Source: Chryseobacterium sp. MFBS3-17
Lineage (GTDB): Bacteria; Bacteroidota; Bacteroidia; Flavobacteriales; Weeksellaceae
DNA: 64,000 nucleotides
Assembly (NCBI RefSeq): GCF_020687745.1
Contig: NZ_JAJEWK010000002.1
Location: 186,001 to 250,000, forward strand
Direction: 5' to 3'
The stretch's first letter is position 1; every line of letters starts with the position of its first letter. This document shows, in pieces, positions 52,990 to 61,404 of this stretch. The position numbers and the translations under genes were made by a program. The notes under the pieces were generated by a model. It made no database searches. It was not told the DNA's origin and saw nothing but the letters and a program-made list of their open reading frames with translations.

Positions 52990-53354
52990 AAACCGGGATT
53001 CTGACGGTTCTGTTACTGATGTTCATGGCCTGCGGAAGTGTCACTGCTGTACAAAGTGTTTTTGATGAAACCTATGGTTATTCTGAAAAGAATCCCATCA
53101 ATGTGGGAGAACACAGTCCCCGGAACTCAGTCATGTATCTCAGTTCACTACGAGGGCCGCAGGGTGAATCCGTTTCCTTTGACCGCATCGGAAGTTGCTG
53201 TCATTTCAAAACGAAAAATGCCCTCATTGGAAACCAAGGTTTACTGGACAAATATTGGGTCACCTATGAAGGCAAAAAAGATACGGTAGTGCTGTATCTC
53301 AATATATATGATAAGTCTGAACTCGGTACACCGCGCGGATTTACCAGAAATTAA
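52986..53354 (+). CDS. Small lipoprotein between paaA and paaB
   Basis: A 122-residue lipoprotein: signal [16 protein letters not shown] with the lipidated Cys at residue 16. A cysteine pair (IGSCCHF) and [21 protein letters not shown] follow. Related Flavobacteriia proteins with 'NPINVG' and 'GSCC.F' elements are often misnamed '2-dehydro-3-deoxyphosphooctonate aldolase', which this tiny lipoprotein cannot be. Its start lies inside the paaA end (ATGA overlap), so it is translationally coupled. Why an envelope lipoprotein sits between cytoplasmic epoxidase subunits is unexplained. Confidence 0.7.
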   Translation: MKTGILTVLLLMFMACGSVTAVQSVFDETYGYSEKNPINVGEHSPRNSVMYLSSLRGPQGESVSFDRIGSCCHFKTKNALIGNQGLLDKYWVTYEGKKDTVVLYLNIYDKSELGTPRGFTRN

Positions 53355-53402
53355 CAATTATCATTGAAATAAATTAAAACAATAAACAGCAAATAATTAA
53401 TT

Positions 53403-53684
53403 ATGAGCAATTTAGATATGTGGGAGGTGTTCATTCAGACCAAACCGGGACTTTCTCACAAACACGCCGGAACCGTGCAGGCAGCGACCGCAGAGATGGC
53501 GCTGCAAAATGCCAGAGATGTCTATACCAGACGTATGGAAGGTACATCAATATGGGTGGTTCCGAGCAAATATCTGGTAACCTCTGAAGGAATGGACAAA
53601 GAAGCATTCTTTGATCCGGCAGATGACAAACTGTATCGCCATCCTACGTTCTATCAGATTCCAAACGATGTAAAAAATATGTAG
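53403..53684 (+). CDS. paaB: Phenylacetyl-CoA epoxidase subunit PaaB
   Basis: A 93-residue small subunit that stabilises the epoxidase complex. MWEVFIQTKPGLSHKHAGTVQA, then MALQNARDVYTRRMEGTSIWVVPS, is the family signature. Length and motifs are normal. Confidence 0.95.
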   Translation: MSNLDMWEVFIQTKPGLSHKHAGTVQAATAEMALQNARDVYTRRMEGTSIWVVPSKYLVTSEGMDKEAFFDPADDKLYRHPTFYQIPNDVKNM

Positions 53685-53744
53685 TAAAGATTTTGAGGGT
53701 GCAGCATGGTCAGAGCCTGCCGGTACACTCATGATATTTAAATT

Positions 53745-54485
53745 ATGAAAAATTATCTTTTAAAAATAGCAGACGATACACTGATTTTCGGGCAGCGACT
53801 GGGCGAGCTTTGCGGCCGGGGACCCTATCTGGAAGAAGATATTGCATTGACCAATATCGCACTGGATTACCTGGGGCAGAGTACCAATTTCTTTAAATAT
53901 GCAGCTCAGGTGCAGGGTGAAAACAAAACCGAAGATGATCTGGCTTTTCTGAGATATGAAAAGGAATATCTGAACTGCCAGTTGTCTGAGCTTCCGAACG
54001 GAGATTACGCGCAGACCATTCTGAAAGTGTACTTCTTTTCCCTGTACCAGAAATTGCTTTATGAAAACCTGCTGAACAGCGCAGATTCACAATTGGCGGC
54101 ACTGGCAGAAAAGTCACTGAAGGAAGTCAAGTACCACTGTCTGCACGCCTCTACCTGGGTGAAAATGTTTGCCGATGGAACCGAAGAAAGCCGCAGCCGT
54201 ATAGAAGAAGCCGTGGAAATGCTGTGGGAATATACCCGTGGAATTTTTTCTGAAACACCGGGTGAGCAGGAACTGGTTGCTTTACAAATCGTTCCGGATG
54301 CAGTACAGCTCTATGAAGAATGGAAAGTAAGGGTCTCCGAAGATTTCCGGAGATTCGGGTTGTCGCTTCCGGAAAGTGAATTTATGCAGAAAGGCTGCCG
54401 TACCGGTTACCATACCGAATATTTTGGCTATATTCTTTGTGAATTACAATATATGCAGCGTGCTTACCCGAATTGTGCGTGGTAA
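53745..54485 (+). CDS. paaC: Phenylacetyl-CoA epoxidase structural subunit PaaC
   Basis: The 246-residue structural partner of PaaA, with the same ferritin-like fold but without a full iron site. RLGELCGRGPYLEEDIALTNIALDYLGQ near the start and VKYHCLHASTWVKMFADGTEES in the middle are typical. EYFGYILCELQYMQRAYP ends it. It lies 60 bases after paaB and 22 before paaD. Confidence 0.95.
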   Translation: MKNYLLKIADDTLIFGQRLGELCGRGPYLEEDIALTNIALDYLGQSTNFFKYAAQVQGENKTEDDLAFLRYEKEYLNCQLSELPNGDYAQTILKVYFFSLYQKLLYENLLNSADSQLAALAEKSLKEVKYHCLHASTWVKMFADGTEESRSRIEEAVEMLWEYTRGIFSETPGEQELVALQIVPDAVQLYEEWKVRVSEDFRRFGLSLPESEFMQKGCRTGYHTEYFGYILCELQYMQRAYPNCAW

Positions 54486-54507
54486 ATGATGCCGTAGTTA
54501 TTTTGAT

Positions 54508-54969
54508 ATGAACCTGTTAGAAATCCTTGCTCAGATACCGGATCCCGAAATCCCAGTCATCAATATTGTGGAGCTGGGGATTGTGCGCGAAGCACGCATG
54601 ACGGGGGAAGATGAAGCGGAAATTATCATAACGCCCACTTATTCGGCTTGTCCTGCTATGTATAATATAGAAGAGGATATCATTAAATTATTTTCCGGAA
54701 TGGGAATTACTGCTCATGTAGTAACCCGTATTTCACCCGTATGGACTACAGACTGGATTACAGATGAAGCCCGGGAGAAACTGCGTGAGTATGGAATAGC
54801 TCCGCCGCAGAAAGGTGCAGGCCAGGACCATCTGGATGTTCCCAAAGAATGCCCCAGATGCCGCTCAGAGAATACCAGAATGATCAGTCGCTTTGGTTCT
54901 ACGCTGTGCAAGGCCAGCTACCAGTGCAATGATTGCCTGGAACCTTTTGATTATTTTAAATGCCATTAA
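54508..54969 (+). CDS. paaD: Phenylacetate degradation protein PaaD
   Basis: A 153-residue MIP18 (DUF59) protein needed to mature the epoxidase Fe-S/iron centre. The N-terminal LAQIPDPEIPVINIVELGIV is the DUF59 signature, with TYSACPAM in the middle. The C-terminal zinc-ribbon-like part has CPRCRSENT and CNDCLEPFDYFKCH. The expected position after paaC is kept. Confidence 0.93.
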   Translation: MNLLEILAQIPDPEIPVINIVELGIVREARMTGEDEAEIIITPTYSACPAMYNIEEDIIKLFSGMGITAHVVTRISPVWTTDWITDEAREKLREYGIAPPQKGAGQDHLDVPKECPRCRSENTRMISRFGSTLCKASYQCNDCLEPFDYFKCH

Positions 54970-54991
54970 ACAAACAACAAAATAAAAGAGT

Positions 54992-55801
54992 ATGAATTAC
55001 ATGTTTACCCAATTTGATGTGGAAGCCCATTTTGACGGAAAGCTGCTTATTGCTTATCTGAATAATGATGCGACCATGAATGCACTGAACCGTCCCACGA
55101 TGACAGAACTCAAAGAATTTTTTGAGCGTTGCGACAAAGATGAAAATGTACGCGTGGTAGCCATCGGTGGAAAAGGAGGAGCATTCTCTTCCGGTCAGGA
55201 TCTGGCCAGAGCTTTCGCCATTGAAACAGAAAAAACAGACCCCAGTTTTGTGAAGAAACTCATCACAGATTTTTATAATCCGGTGGTTATGGAACTTACA
55301 AGGTGCAAAAAGCCTGTAGTGGCTCTGGTAGAAGGTCCTGCCAAAAGCGCAGGTGCCATGCTGGCCCTTATTTGTGATGTGGTGCTTACTTCAGAGAAGG
55401 CGTCTTTCTCACCGGCGTTTGCCAATATCGGTCTGGTGCCGTATGCCGGCGGATCCTATTTTCTGCCGAAACTGGTAGGAAGACAAATGGCCAATTACCT
55501 CACCTTCTCCGGAAAAGAACTTTCTGCAGAGGAAGCCAAGTCTCTGGGACTGGTGGCCGAGGTGTTTACTGAAGCTGAATTCCGCGCAAAATCAATGGAT
55601 ATTTTGGAAAAAATGTCGGAAATGCCTACCGCAGCCCTGAAACTTACCAAAAAAGCAATTGCGGAGTCCTATGACAATACGCTGAAGCAGCAGCTGGATC
55701 TGGAAGCAAATCTGACCCAAAAAGCAGCTAAATCCGAGGATTTCCTGGAAGGAATTAACTCATTCCTGGAGAAAAGAAAACCGGTTTACAAAGGGAAATA
55801 A
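54992..55801 (+). CDS. Enoyl-CoA hydratase/isomerase family protein with substituted catalytic Asp
   Basis: A 269-residue crotonase-fold protein. The oxyanion-hole sequences are FSSGQDLARAF near 65-75 and GPAKSAGAMLAL near 115-125. At the position where PaaG-type isomerases have the catalytic Asp (NIGLVPD.GG), this protein has Y151. Glu at the hydratase positions is not evident either. It is very similar to the next gene (55931), which keeps the Asp. It may be a degenerate or structural paralogue, or use another residue. A terminator follows at 55823. Confidence 0.85.
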   Translation: MNYMFTQFDVEAHFDGKLLIAYLNNDATMNALNRPTMTELKEFFERCDKDENVRVVAIGGKGGAFSSGQDLARAFAIETEKTDPSFVKKLITDFYNPVVMELTRCKKPVVALVEGPAKSAGAMLALICDVVLTSEKASFSPAFANIGLVPYAGGSYFLPKLVGRQMANYLTFSGKELSAEEAKSLGLVAEVFTEAEFRAKSMDILEKMSEMPTAALKLTKKAIAESYDNTLKQQLDLEANLTQKAAKSEDFLEGINSFLEKRKPVYKGK

Positions 55802-55822
55802 AAGATTAAAATACAAAAAACT

Positions 55823-55857
55823 AAAGGCAGTTGCAATTTATTGTGGCTGCCTTTTTT
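55823..55857 (+). terminator. Terminator between the two crotonase genes
   Basis: AAAGGCAG pairs with CTGCCTTT, and the inner TTGCAA/TTGTGG pairs with wobbles to give a 14-base stem (55823-55836 with 55841-55854). A T-run follows. It divides the paa genes into at least two transcripts. Confidence 0.75.
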
Positions 55858-55930
55858 CATGCCCGATCATGCTGCCAATTTGATAATAAAATCGTATCTT
55901 TAGTACAATAAAATTCTTAAAACTTTTACT

Positions 55931-56737
55931 ATGTACGTTTATAAGCAGTTTGACGTAGAATCGCATTTCGGCGGCCGTCTCAAAATCGCATTTTTCAATC
56001 ATCCGGAAACTATGAATGCTTTTACCAAGCCTTTGCTGGCTGAGCTCAAGGACTTTATAGACTTTTATAATAAGGATGAAGATACCCGGTGTATTGCCAT
56101 CGCAGCCAGAGGAAGTTCCTTCAGCTCCGGGCAGAATCTGGGAGCTATTGATTTTGAAGACCGCAATCTGAATGTAAAACGGGAAGTACAGCGCATCGTC
56201 ATAGATTATTATAACCCGCTGGTCATGTCGGTATACTATTCCAAAAAACCGGTGATTTCTTTGGTAAATGGTCCTGCAGTAGGTGCCGGAGCTATGCTGG
56301 CACTCATTTGTGACTTTACGATTGCTTCAGACAATGCTTACTTTTCGCAGGCATTTTCAAATATCGGACTGATTCCGGATACCGGCGGAACCTATTTTCT
56401 GCAGAAGCTGGTAGGCCGGCAAATGGCGCATTATCTGGCGTATACCGGCAAGAAGGTAAGCGCCGAGGAAGCGCTGAAACTGGGAATGATTGCAGAAGTG
56501 TGGCCGGAAGCAGAATTCCGCGAAAAATCTATGGAAATGCTGGAGCGCATTACCAATATGCCTACAGTAGCTTTATCGCTTACCAAAAAAGCACTCCGTA
56601 AATCTTACGATTACAGTTTGAGAGAGCAACTGGACATAGAGAGCATTTACCAGTCTGAAGCTGCCGGTACCAGAGATTTCATGGAAGGGGTAAACGCTTT
56701 TATGGAAAAAAGAAAGCCGGAGTACAAAGGCAAATAG
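55931..56737 (+). CDS. paaG: PaaG-like 2-(1,2-epoxy-1,2-dihydrophenyl)acetyl-CoA isomerase / enoyl-CoA hydratase
   Basis: A 268-residue crotonase. FSSGQNLGAIDF and GPAVGAGAMLALICDF form the oxyanion hole. D150 in IGLIPDTGGTYFLQKLVGRQM is the catalytic Asp of PaaG isomerases, which turn the ring epoxide into the oxepin. The C-terminal KKALRKSYDYSLREQLDIES is also PaaG-like. The product could instead be PaaF-like; the presence of Asp in place of the hydratase Glu favours PaaG. Its own promoter-like TATCTTTA lies at about 55895. Confidence 0.8.
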   Translation: MYVYKQFDVESHFGGRLKIAFFNHPETMNAFTKPLLAELKDFIDFYNKDEDTRCIAIAARGSSFSSGQNLGAIDFEDRNLNVKREVQRIVIDYYNPLVMSVYYSKKPVISLVNGPAVGAGAMLALICDFTIASDNAYFSQAFSNIGLIPDTGGTYFLQKLVGRQMAHYLAYTGKKVSAEEALKLGMIAEVWPEAEFREKSMEMLERITNMPTVALSLTKKALRKSYDYSLREQLDIESIYQSEAAGTRDFMEGVNAFMEKRKPEYKGK

Positions 56738-56758
56738 AATCTGTACAGAAATACATAG

Positions 56759-56792
56759 GATAGTTTTGATCTCTTCAAAACTATCTTTTTTT
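56759..56792 (+). terminator. Terminator ahead of paaH
   Basis: GATAGTTTTG (56759-56768) pairs perfectly with CAAAACTATC (56776-56785), followed by seven T. A TATCTTTA box directly after it (about 56794) could restart transcription for paaH. Confidence 0.75.
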
Positions 56793-56807
56793 GTATCTTT
56801 AGCGTCT

Positions 56808-57941
56808 ATGAAAAATATTGGGATTATAGGTTCCGGAACCATGGGGACCGGCATTGCACAAGTGGCTTCTGCTGCCGGTTGCAACGTATTTTTGTTTGAT
56901 GTAAACGAACAGCAGACCACAAAGTCTCTTGATGGTCTTGGCCAAACATTGAACAGACTTGCACAGAAGCAAAAAATTACCCCGGAAAAGGCACAGGAAA
57001 TTCTTGGAAATATAAAAAACTGTACCCGGTTGTCTGAACTGAAAGATTGTGAGCTGGTTATTGAGGCTATTGTTGAGAATAAAGAAATCAAGCAGAAGGT
57101 TTTTGCCGAACTGGAGCAATACGTTTCTCCGGAATGTATTATTGGTTCCAATACTTCTTCTATTTCCATTACCTCGCTTTCTGCAGAATTGCAGAACCCA
57201 GAACGTTTTATCGGGATCCACTTTTTCAACCCGGCACCACTAATGCCTCTTGTGGAAATTATTCCCGGACTGCTTACGAAATCACCACTTGCTCAGGAAA
57301 TGTATGGTTTGATGAAAAGCTGGGGTAAGTCGCCGGTCATTGCAAAAGATATTCCGGGTTTTATTGTCAACAGAATTGCCAGACCTTATTACGGTGAAGC
57401 CCTCCGGATTGTGGAGGAGCAAATGGCCACACCAGAGCAGGTAGATGATGCCATGCGCACGCTGGGAAACTTCAGAATGGGCCCGTTTGAACTGATGGAT
57501 CTTATAGGGATTGATGTCAACTATTCGGTAACCACTACCGTGTACAAAGATTATTTTTACGATCCAAAGTATAAGCCGAGCCTGCTGCAGCAGCGAATGA
57601 GCGAAGCAAAACTGCATGGCAGAAAGACCGGAAAAGGTTTTTATGACTACAGTGAAGGCAGTACTGCACCGGTTGCGGAGAAAGATGATGAACTGTATCA
57701 GTACATTTTTAACCGGATTCTCGCTATGCTTATCAACGAAGCAGTAGAAGCAAAACGACTGAAAATTGCCAGTGATGAAGATCTGGAAATGGCCATGCAG
57801 AAAGGAGTCAATTATCCGAAAGGCCTGCTGGCATGGGGTGCAGAAATAGGATATGGAAAAATTTCCGGGATTCTGAACGCTTTATATCTGGATTACCAGG
57901 AAGAACGGTACCGCCAGAGTCCGCTTCTGAAAAAGCTGTAA
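56808..57941 (+). CDS. paaH: 3-Hydroxyacyl-CoA dehydrogenase PaaH
   Basis: This enzyme oxidises 3-hydroxyadipyl-CoA to 3-oxoadipyl-CoA with NAD+. From the ATG at 56808 it is 377 aa; an upstream start would fall in the terminator stem. It has the Rossmann loop IGSGTMGTGIAQVASAAG and the catalytic-His motif GIHFFNPAPLMPLVEII. PGFIVNRIARPYYGEALRI and LGNFRMGPFELMDLIGID follow. A second C-terminal 3HCDH-like segment (about 300-377) is present, as in PaaH proteins. Confidence 0.92.
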   Translation: MKNIGIIGSGTMGTGIAQVASAAGCNVFLFDVNEQQTTKSLDGLGQTLNRLAQKQKITPEKAQEILGNIKNCTRLSELKDCELVIEAIVENKEIKQKVFAELEQYVSPECIIGSNTSSISITSLSAELQNPERFIGIHFFNPAPLMPLVEIIPGLLTKSPLAQEMYGLMKSWGKSPVIAKDIPGFIVNRIARPYYGEALRIVEEQMATPEQVDDAMRTLGNFRMGPFELMDLIGIDVNYSVTTTVYKDYFYDPKYKPSLLQQRMSEAKLHGRKTGKGFYDYSEGSTAPVAEKDDELYQYIFNRILAMLINEAVEAKRLKIASDEDLEMAMQKGVNYPKGLLAWGAEIGYGKISGILNALYLDYQEERYRQSPLLKKL

Positions 57942-57977
57942 ATAAATTGTTTGATGTTTAAAAATTTCAGATAGAAA

Positions 57978-58391
57978 ATGACGCCATTCGAAATTGCAGA
58001 CTATATGCTGAAGCAGGATTATTTTTCCCAATGGATGGGGATAAAACTGCTGGAAGTAAGTGAGAAATATTGTAAACTGGAAATGCCGGTGAAGAAGGAA
58101 ATGATTAATGGTCTGCGCACTGTGCACGGAGGCATTACCTTCGCATTTGCAGATTCTGCTCTTGCGTTTTCATCCAATAATACCAATGACGCTTCGGTGG
58201 CGCTGAATTGTGTGATTAATTTTACCAGAGCAGTTCGTGAGGGCGACACGCTTTTTGCTGAAAGCATCATGGTTTCGGATACCCGGAAAACCGGTGTTTA
58301 TGATATTAAAATTACCAATAAAGCCGGTGAATTGATGGCCACGTTCCGGGGTACCGTATATAAAATTGACCGAAAAGTAACCGATTTATAA
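57978..58391 (+). CDS. paaI: Hydroxyphenylacetyl-CoA thioesterase PaaI
   Basis: A 137-residue hot-dog thioesterase that releases stalled ring-hydroxylated or unproductive phenylacetyl-CoA thioesters. NGLRTVHGGITFAFADSALAFSSN is the PaaI signature (HGG...D.A). It lies 36 bases after paaH. Confidence 0.92.
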   Translation: MTPFEIADYMLKQDYFSQWMGIKLLEVSEKYCKLEMPVKKEMINGLRTVHGGITFAFADSALAFSSNNTNDASVALNCVINFTRAVREGDTLFAESIMVSDTRKTGVYDIKITNKAGELMATFRGTVYKIDRKVTDL

Positions 58392-58403
58392 AAGCTTATT
58401 AGT

Positions 58404-58841
58404 ATGGAAGAACTCAGACTTAGCAGAACGACTCTTATATCAGACGGCGAGCAACTGAAAATCCGGGACCGGAAGAAGTTTTTTAAATGGTTTTTCATAG
58501 CAGCCCTCCCGGTCTTTCTGATTTTCGCATTTTACGGGATGGATTTCCCCAGCCATCAGGATTCCCGTTTTTATTTTCTTATTCTGTTCTATCTGCTTTT
58601 GTTTGTGATTCAGTTTGCCAGAGCAATGACGATCAATACGCAATCCCTTTTTTCTTGGAATGAAATACAGTATGTTGAGTTCAAACGGGATGTGCTTGGT
58701 TTTCAGTATGCGTGGTTATGCGATAACTCAGGGCGGAAACGTCAGATTCATTTTTTTCTCAATGAAAGACAAAAATTGGAAAACTTTTTCGCACGACATT
58801 CTGTAAAGGTGCAGCAGTCGAAATCTATTATACTTAAATAA
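58404..58841 (+). CDS. Small two-helix membrane protein of unknown function
   Basis: A 145-residue protein with two hydrophobic helices, about 30-50 (WFFIAALPVFLIFAFYGMDF) and 60-78 (FYFLILFYLLLFVIQFA). After them comes a soluble tail with FSWNEIQYVEFKRDVLGFQYAWL, somewhat like a PH-type strand pattern. No family is recognised. It sits between paaI and paaZ on the same strand, with 12 bases upstream and 36 downstream, so it is co-transcribed. Confidence 0.6.
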   Translation: MEELRLSRTTLISDGEQLKIRDRKKFFKWFFIAALPVFLIFAFYGMDFPSHQDSRFYFLILFYLLLFVIQFARAMTINTQSLFSWNEIQYVEFKRDVLGFQYAWLCDNSGRKRQIHFFLNERQKLENFFARHSVKVQQSKSIILK

Positions 58842-58877
58842 AATTATCTGTGAAGTAAATGCTTCCAAAATCAAAAT

Positions 58878-61382
58878 ATGAAACTTAAAAATTATATCTA
58901 CAATCAATGGATCGAAGGTTCCGGAAACGGAACCCAACTGTATAATTCGGTGACGGGCGAGCAAGTAGCCCTGGCAGATACCGAAGGTATAGATTTCAAA
59001 CAGGCACTGGATTTCGGCCGCACAGTCGGTTACAAAAATCTTTCTGCTATGACGTTCTATGACCGCGGGGAAATGCTCAAAAAAATCGCATTGTATCTTC
59101 TGGAAAGAAAGAAAAAGTACTACGAAATATCCTATAAAACCGGTGCTACCCATGCAGATTCCTGGGTAGATATTGAAGGTGGTTTCGGGACATTCTTTAC
59201 CTATTCCGGACTTGCCAAAAGAATGTTGCCCAATACGCCGTTCTGGGTAGACGGGGATACCCAGAAGCTCTCTAAGAACGGAACATTTATAGGTACGCAT
59301 ATTCTCACTCCCAGTGAAGGGGTGTCGGTACAGATTAATGCCTATAATTTCCCTGTTTGGGGGATGATGGAAAAGCTTTCCACTTCACTTCTGGCCGGGG
59401 TGCCTTCCATTGTGAAACCCGCTACGCCAACGAGTTTTCTTACTCATGCGGTTTTTGAAGATATGATAGAAAGCGGCTTGTTGCCGGAAGGGGCTCTGCA
59501 ACTGATCTGCGGCAGCGCCGGTAATATGCTGGAGTATATGCAGGACGGGGATTCGGTGCTGTTTACAGGTTCGGCTTCTACCGGAAAACGGTTGAAATCC
59601 ATGCCGTCCATTGCGCAGAATTCAGTACGTTTCAACATGGAGGCAGATTCACTGAATTGCTCTGTTCTGGGTCCCGATGCGCGCCCCGGAACACCGGAGT
59701 TTGATTTGTTCATCAAAGAAGTCCGCAATGAAATTACCACCAAATCCGGGCAAAAATGTACCGCTATCCGCCGTATTATGGTTCCCGAACATTTGACGGG
59801 TGATGTGCAGCAGGCATTGTCCAAAGCTTTGGATCAGGTGAAGATCGGTAATCCGCTGAACAGGGAAACCCGCATGGGTGCACTGGCAGGACGAGATCAG
59901 TTTCATGAAGTGTCAGAGAAAATTGCGGTCCTGAAAGCCGAAACCGAACTGATTTATGACGGAAAACATGAGTTGGTAGATGCGGATTATGAAAGCGGAG
60001 CCTTTATGAGCCCTAAAATCTTCTATAATGATAAGCCTTTTGAAAAAATGATTTCGCATGATGTGGAAGCATTCGGGCCGGTTTCCACCATTATGCCGTA
60101 TCGGGATGCCGAAGAAGCTGCCGCCCTGGCCAGACTCGGAAAGGGTAGTCTGGTGGGATCTATTGTCTCTCATGATGACCGGTTTGTAGCAGAAACATCA
60201 TGGAAAATGGCGAGTTCGCACGGCAGGATATTCGTACTGAACAGAGACAATGCCGCAGAAAGTACCGGGCACGGATCCCCATTGCCTACACTGATGCACG
60301 GAGGGCCGGGCAGAGCCGGTGGAGGAGAAGAAATGGGCGGGCTGAGCGGTCTTCATTTTTTCCTTCAGAAAACCGCTATTCAGGGGTCTCCGGATATCCT
60401 GACGGCCATTACCAAAATCTATCAGCAGGGTGCTACCCAGCATTTTTCGGATAAACATCCGTTCCGTAAATTCTTTGAAGAGGTAGAAATCGGTGATTCG
60501 CTGGAAACAGCGGGCAGAACGGTGACCGAAGCAGATATTGTGAATTTTTCCAATGTGTCGTGGGATCATTTTTATGCCCATACAGATGCCACTTCACTGA
60601 ACGGGACTATTTTTGATAAGCCCGTGGCGCACGGTTATTTCATCCTGTCTGCAGCGGCGGGACTGTTTGTATCCGGCAAGAAAGGACCGGTAATCGCTAA
60701 CTACGGACTGGAAAATGCCAGCTTCTTCAAACCGGTTTATGCCGGTGATACCATTACGGTCTATCTCACTGCCAAAGAGAAAGTCAACAAAGGGGTGAAA
60801 GGCAGAAATATCCCGAGCGGAGTCGTGAAATGGCTGGTAGAAGTCGTGAATCAGCGGGATGAAGTGGTTTGTGTAGCCACTATTCTGACTCTCGTGGCCA
60901 AAAAATCGCCGTTCACAGATCTGAACGTAAGGCATATTGATCAATTACTGACCGGATTAACCGAGAAGACCCAACCTTTATGGGGTAAAATGACGGCACA
61001 GCAAATGCTGGAGCACCTGGAAACGACGCTGAGATACAGCATGGGTCAGCCCGAGGCACAGCTTTGTCATACACCGGAAGACCAATGGGAAAAATACCAG
61101 GATTCCCTTTATAATTTCAGGAAGATGCCGAAAGATTTTCCGGCACCTTTCCTCCCGGAAGACGGAAGTCTGCCACCGCCTAATCATAAAAATCTGAATG
61201 CCGCAAAAGCCGCATTTACCGAAGCCCTGAAAGAATATACGGTGTATTACAGAGAAAATCCGGATGCAGAACATCTGCATTATGTGTATGGTAAACTGAA
61301 TAAGGAGATGATGGAACTGATGCACCGGAAACATTTCACCCACCATTTTGAGCAGTTCGGACTAATCCCGGAAGCACGATGA
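58878..61382 (+). CDS. paaZ: PaaZ oxepin-CoA hydrolase / aldehyde dehydrogenase with extra DinB-like C-terminal domain
   Basis: The 834-residue bifunctional ring-opening enzyme. The ALDH part (1-525) has the nucleophile C294 in KSGQKCTAIRRI and a conserved NMEADS. The MaoC-type hydratase (about 535-675) has VSWDHFYAHTD and KPVAHGYF, and opens the oxepin ring. E. coli PaaZ ends near residue 681. Here another 155 residues (about 679-834) follow, with WGKMTAQQMLEHLETTLRYS and LNKEMMELMHRKHFTHHFEQFGL. This resembles a DUF1569/DinB four-helix domain, with His placed for metal binding. The fusion is unusual and its role is unknown. Confidence 0.9.
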   Translation: MKLKNYIYNQWIEGSGNGTQLYNSVTGEQVALADTEGIDFKQALDFGRTVGYKNLSAMTFYDRGEMLKKIALYLLERKKKYYEISYKTGATHADSWVDIEGGFGTFFTYSGLAKRMLPNTPFWVDGDTQKLSKNGTFIGTHILTPSEGVSVQINAYNFPVWGMMEKLSTSLLAGVPSIVKPATPTSFLTHAVFEDMIESGLLPEGALQLICGSAGNMLEYMQDGDSVLFTGSASTGKRLKSMPSIAQNSVRFNMEADSLNCSVLGPDARPGTPEFDLFIKEVRNEITTKSGQKCTAIRRIMVPEHLTGDVQQALSKALDQVKIGNPLNRETRMGALAGRDQFHEVSEKIAVLKAETELIYDGKHELVDADYESGAFMSPKIFYNDKPFEKMISHDVEAFGPVSTIMPYRDAEEAAALARLGKGSLVGSIVSHDDRFVAETSWKMASSHGRIFVLNRDNAAESTGHGSPLPTLMHGGPGRAGGGEEMGGLSGLHFFLQKTAIQGSPDILTAITKIYQQGATQHFSDKHPFRKFFEEVEIGDSLETAGRTVTEADIVNFSNVSWDHFYAHTDATSLNGTIFDKPVAHGYFILSAAAGLFVSGKKGPVIANYGLENASFFKPVYAGDTITVYLTAKEKVNKGVKGRNIPSGVVKWLVEVVNQRDEVVCVATILTLVAKKSPFTDLNVRHIDQLLTGLTEKTQPLWGKMTAQQMLEHLETTLRYSMGQPEAQLCHTPEDQWEKYQDSLYNFRKMPKDFPAPFLPEDGSLPPPNHKNLNAAKAAFTEALKEYTVYYRENPDAEHLHYVYGKLNKEMMELMHRKHFTHHFEQFGLIPEAR

Positions 61383-61404
61383 ATCTGCTTAACAGGAACC
61401 CTAT

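Noticed and set aside
52986-53354. Name '2-dehydro-3-deoxyphosphooctonate aldolase' for the lipoprotein in the paa operon
   Set aside because: At 122 residues with a lipobox and no aldolase barrel it cannot be KdsA. The name appears to be a propagated database error.
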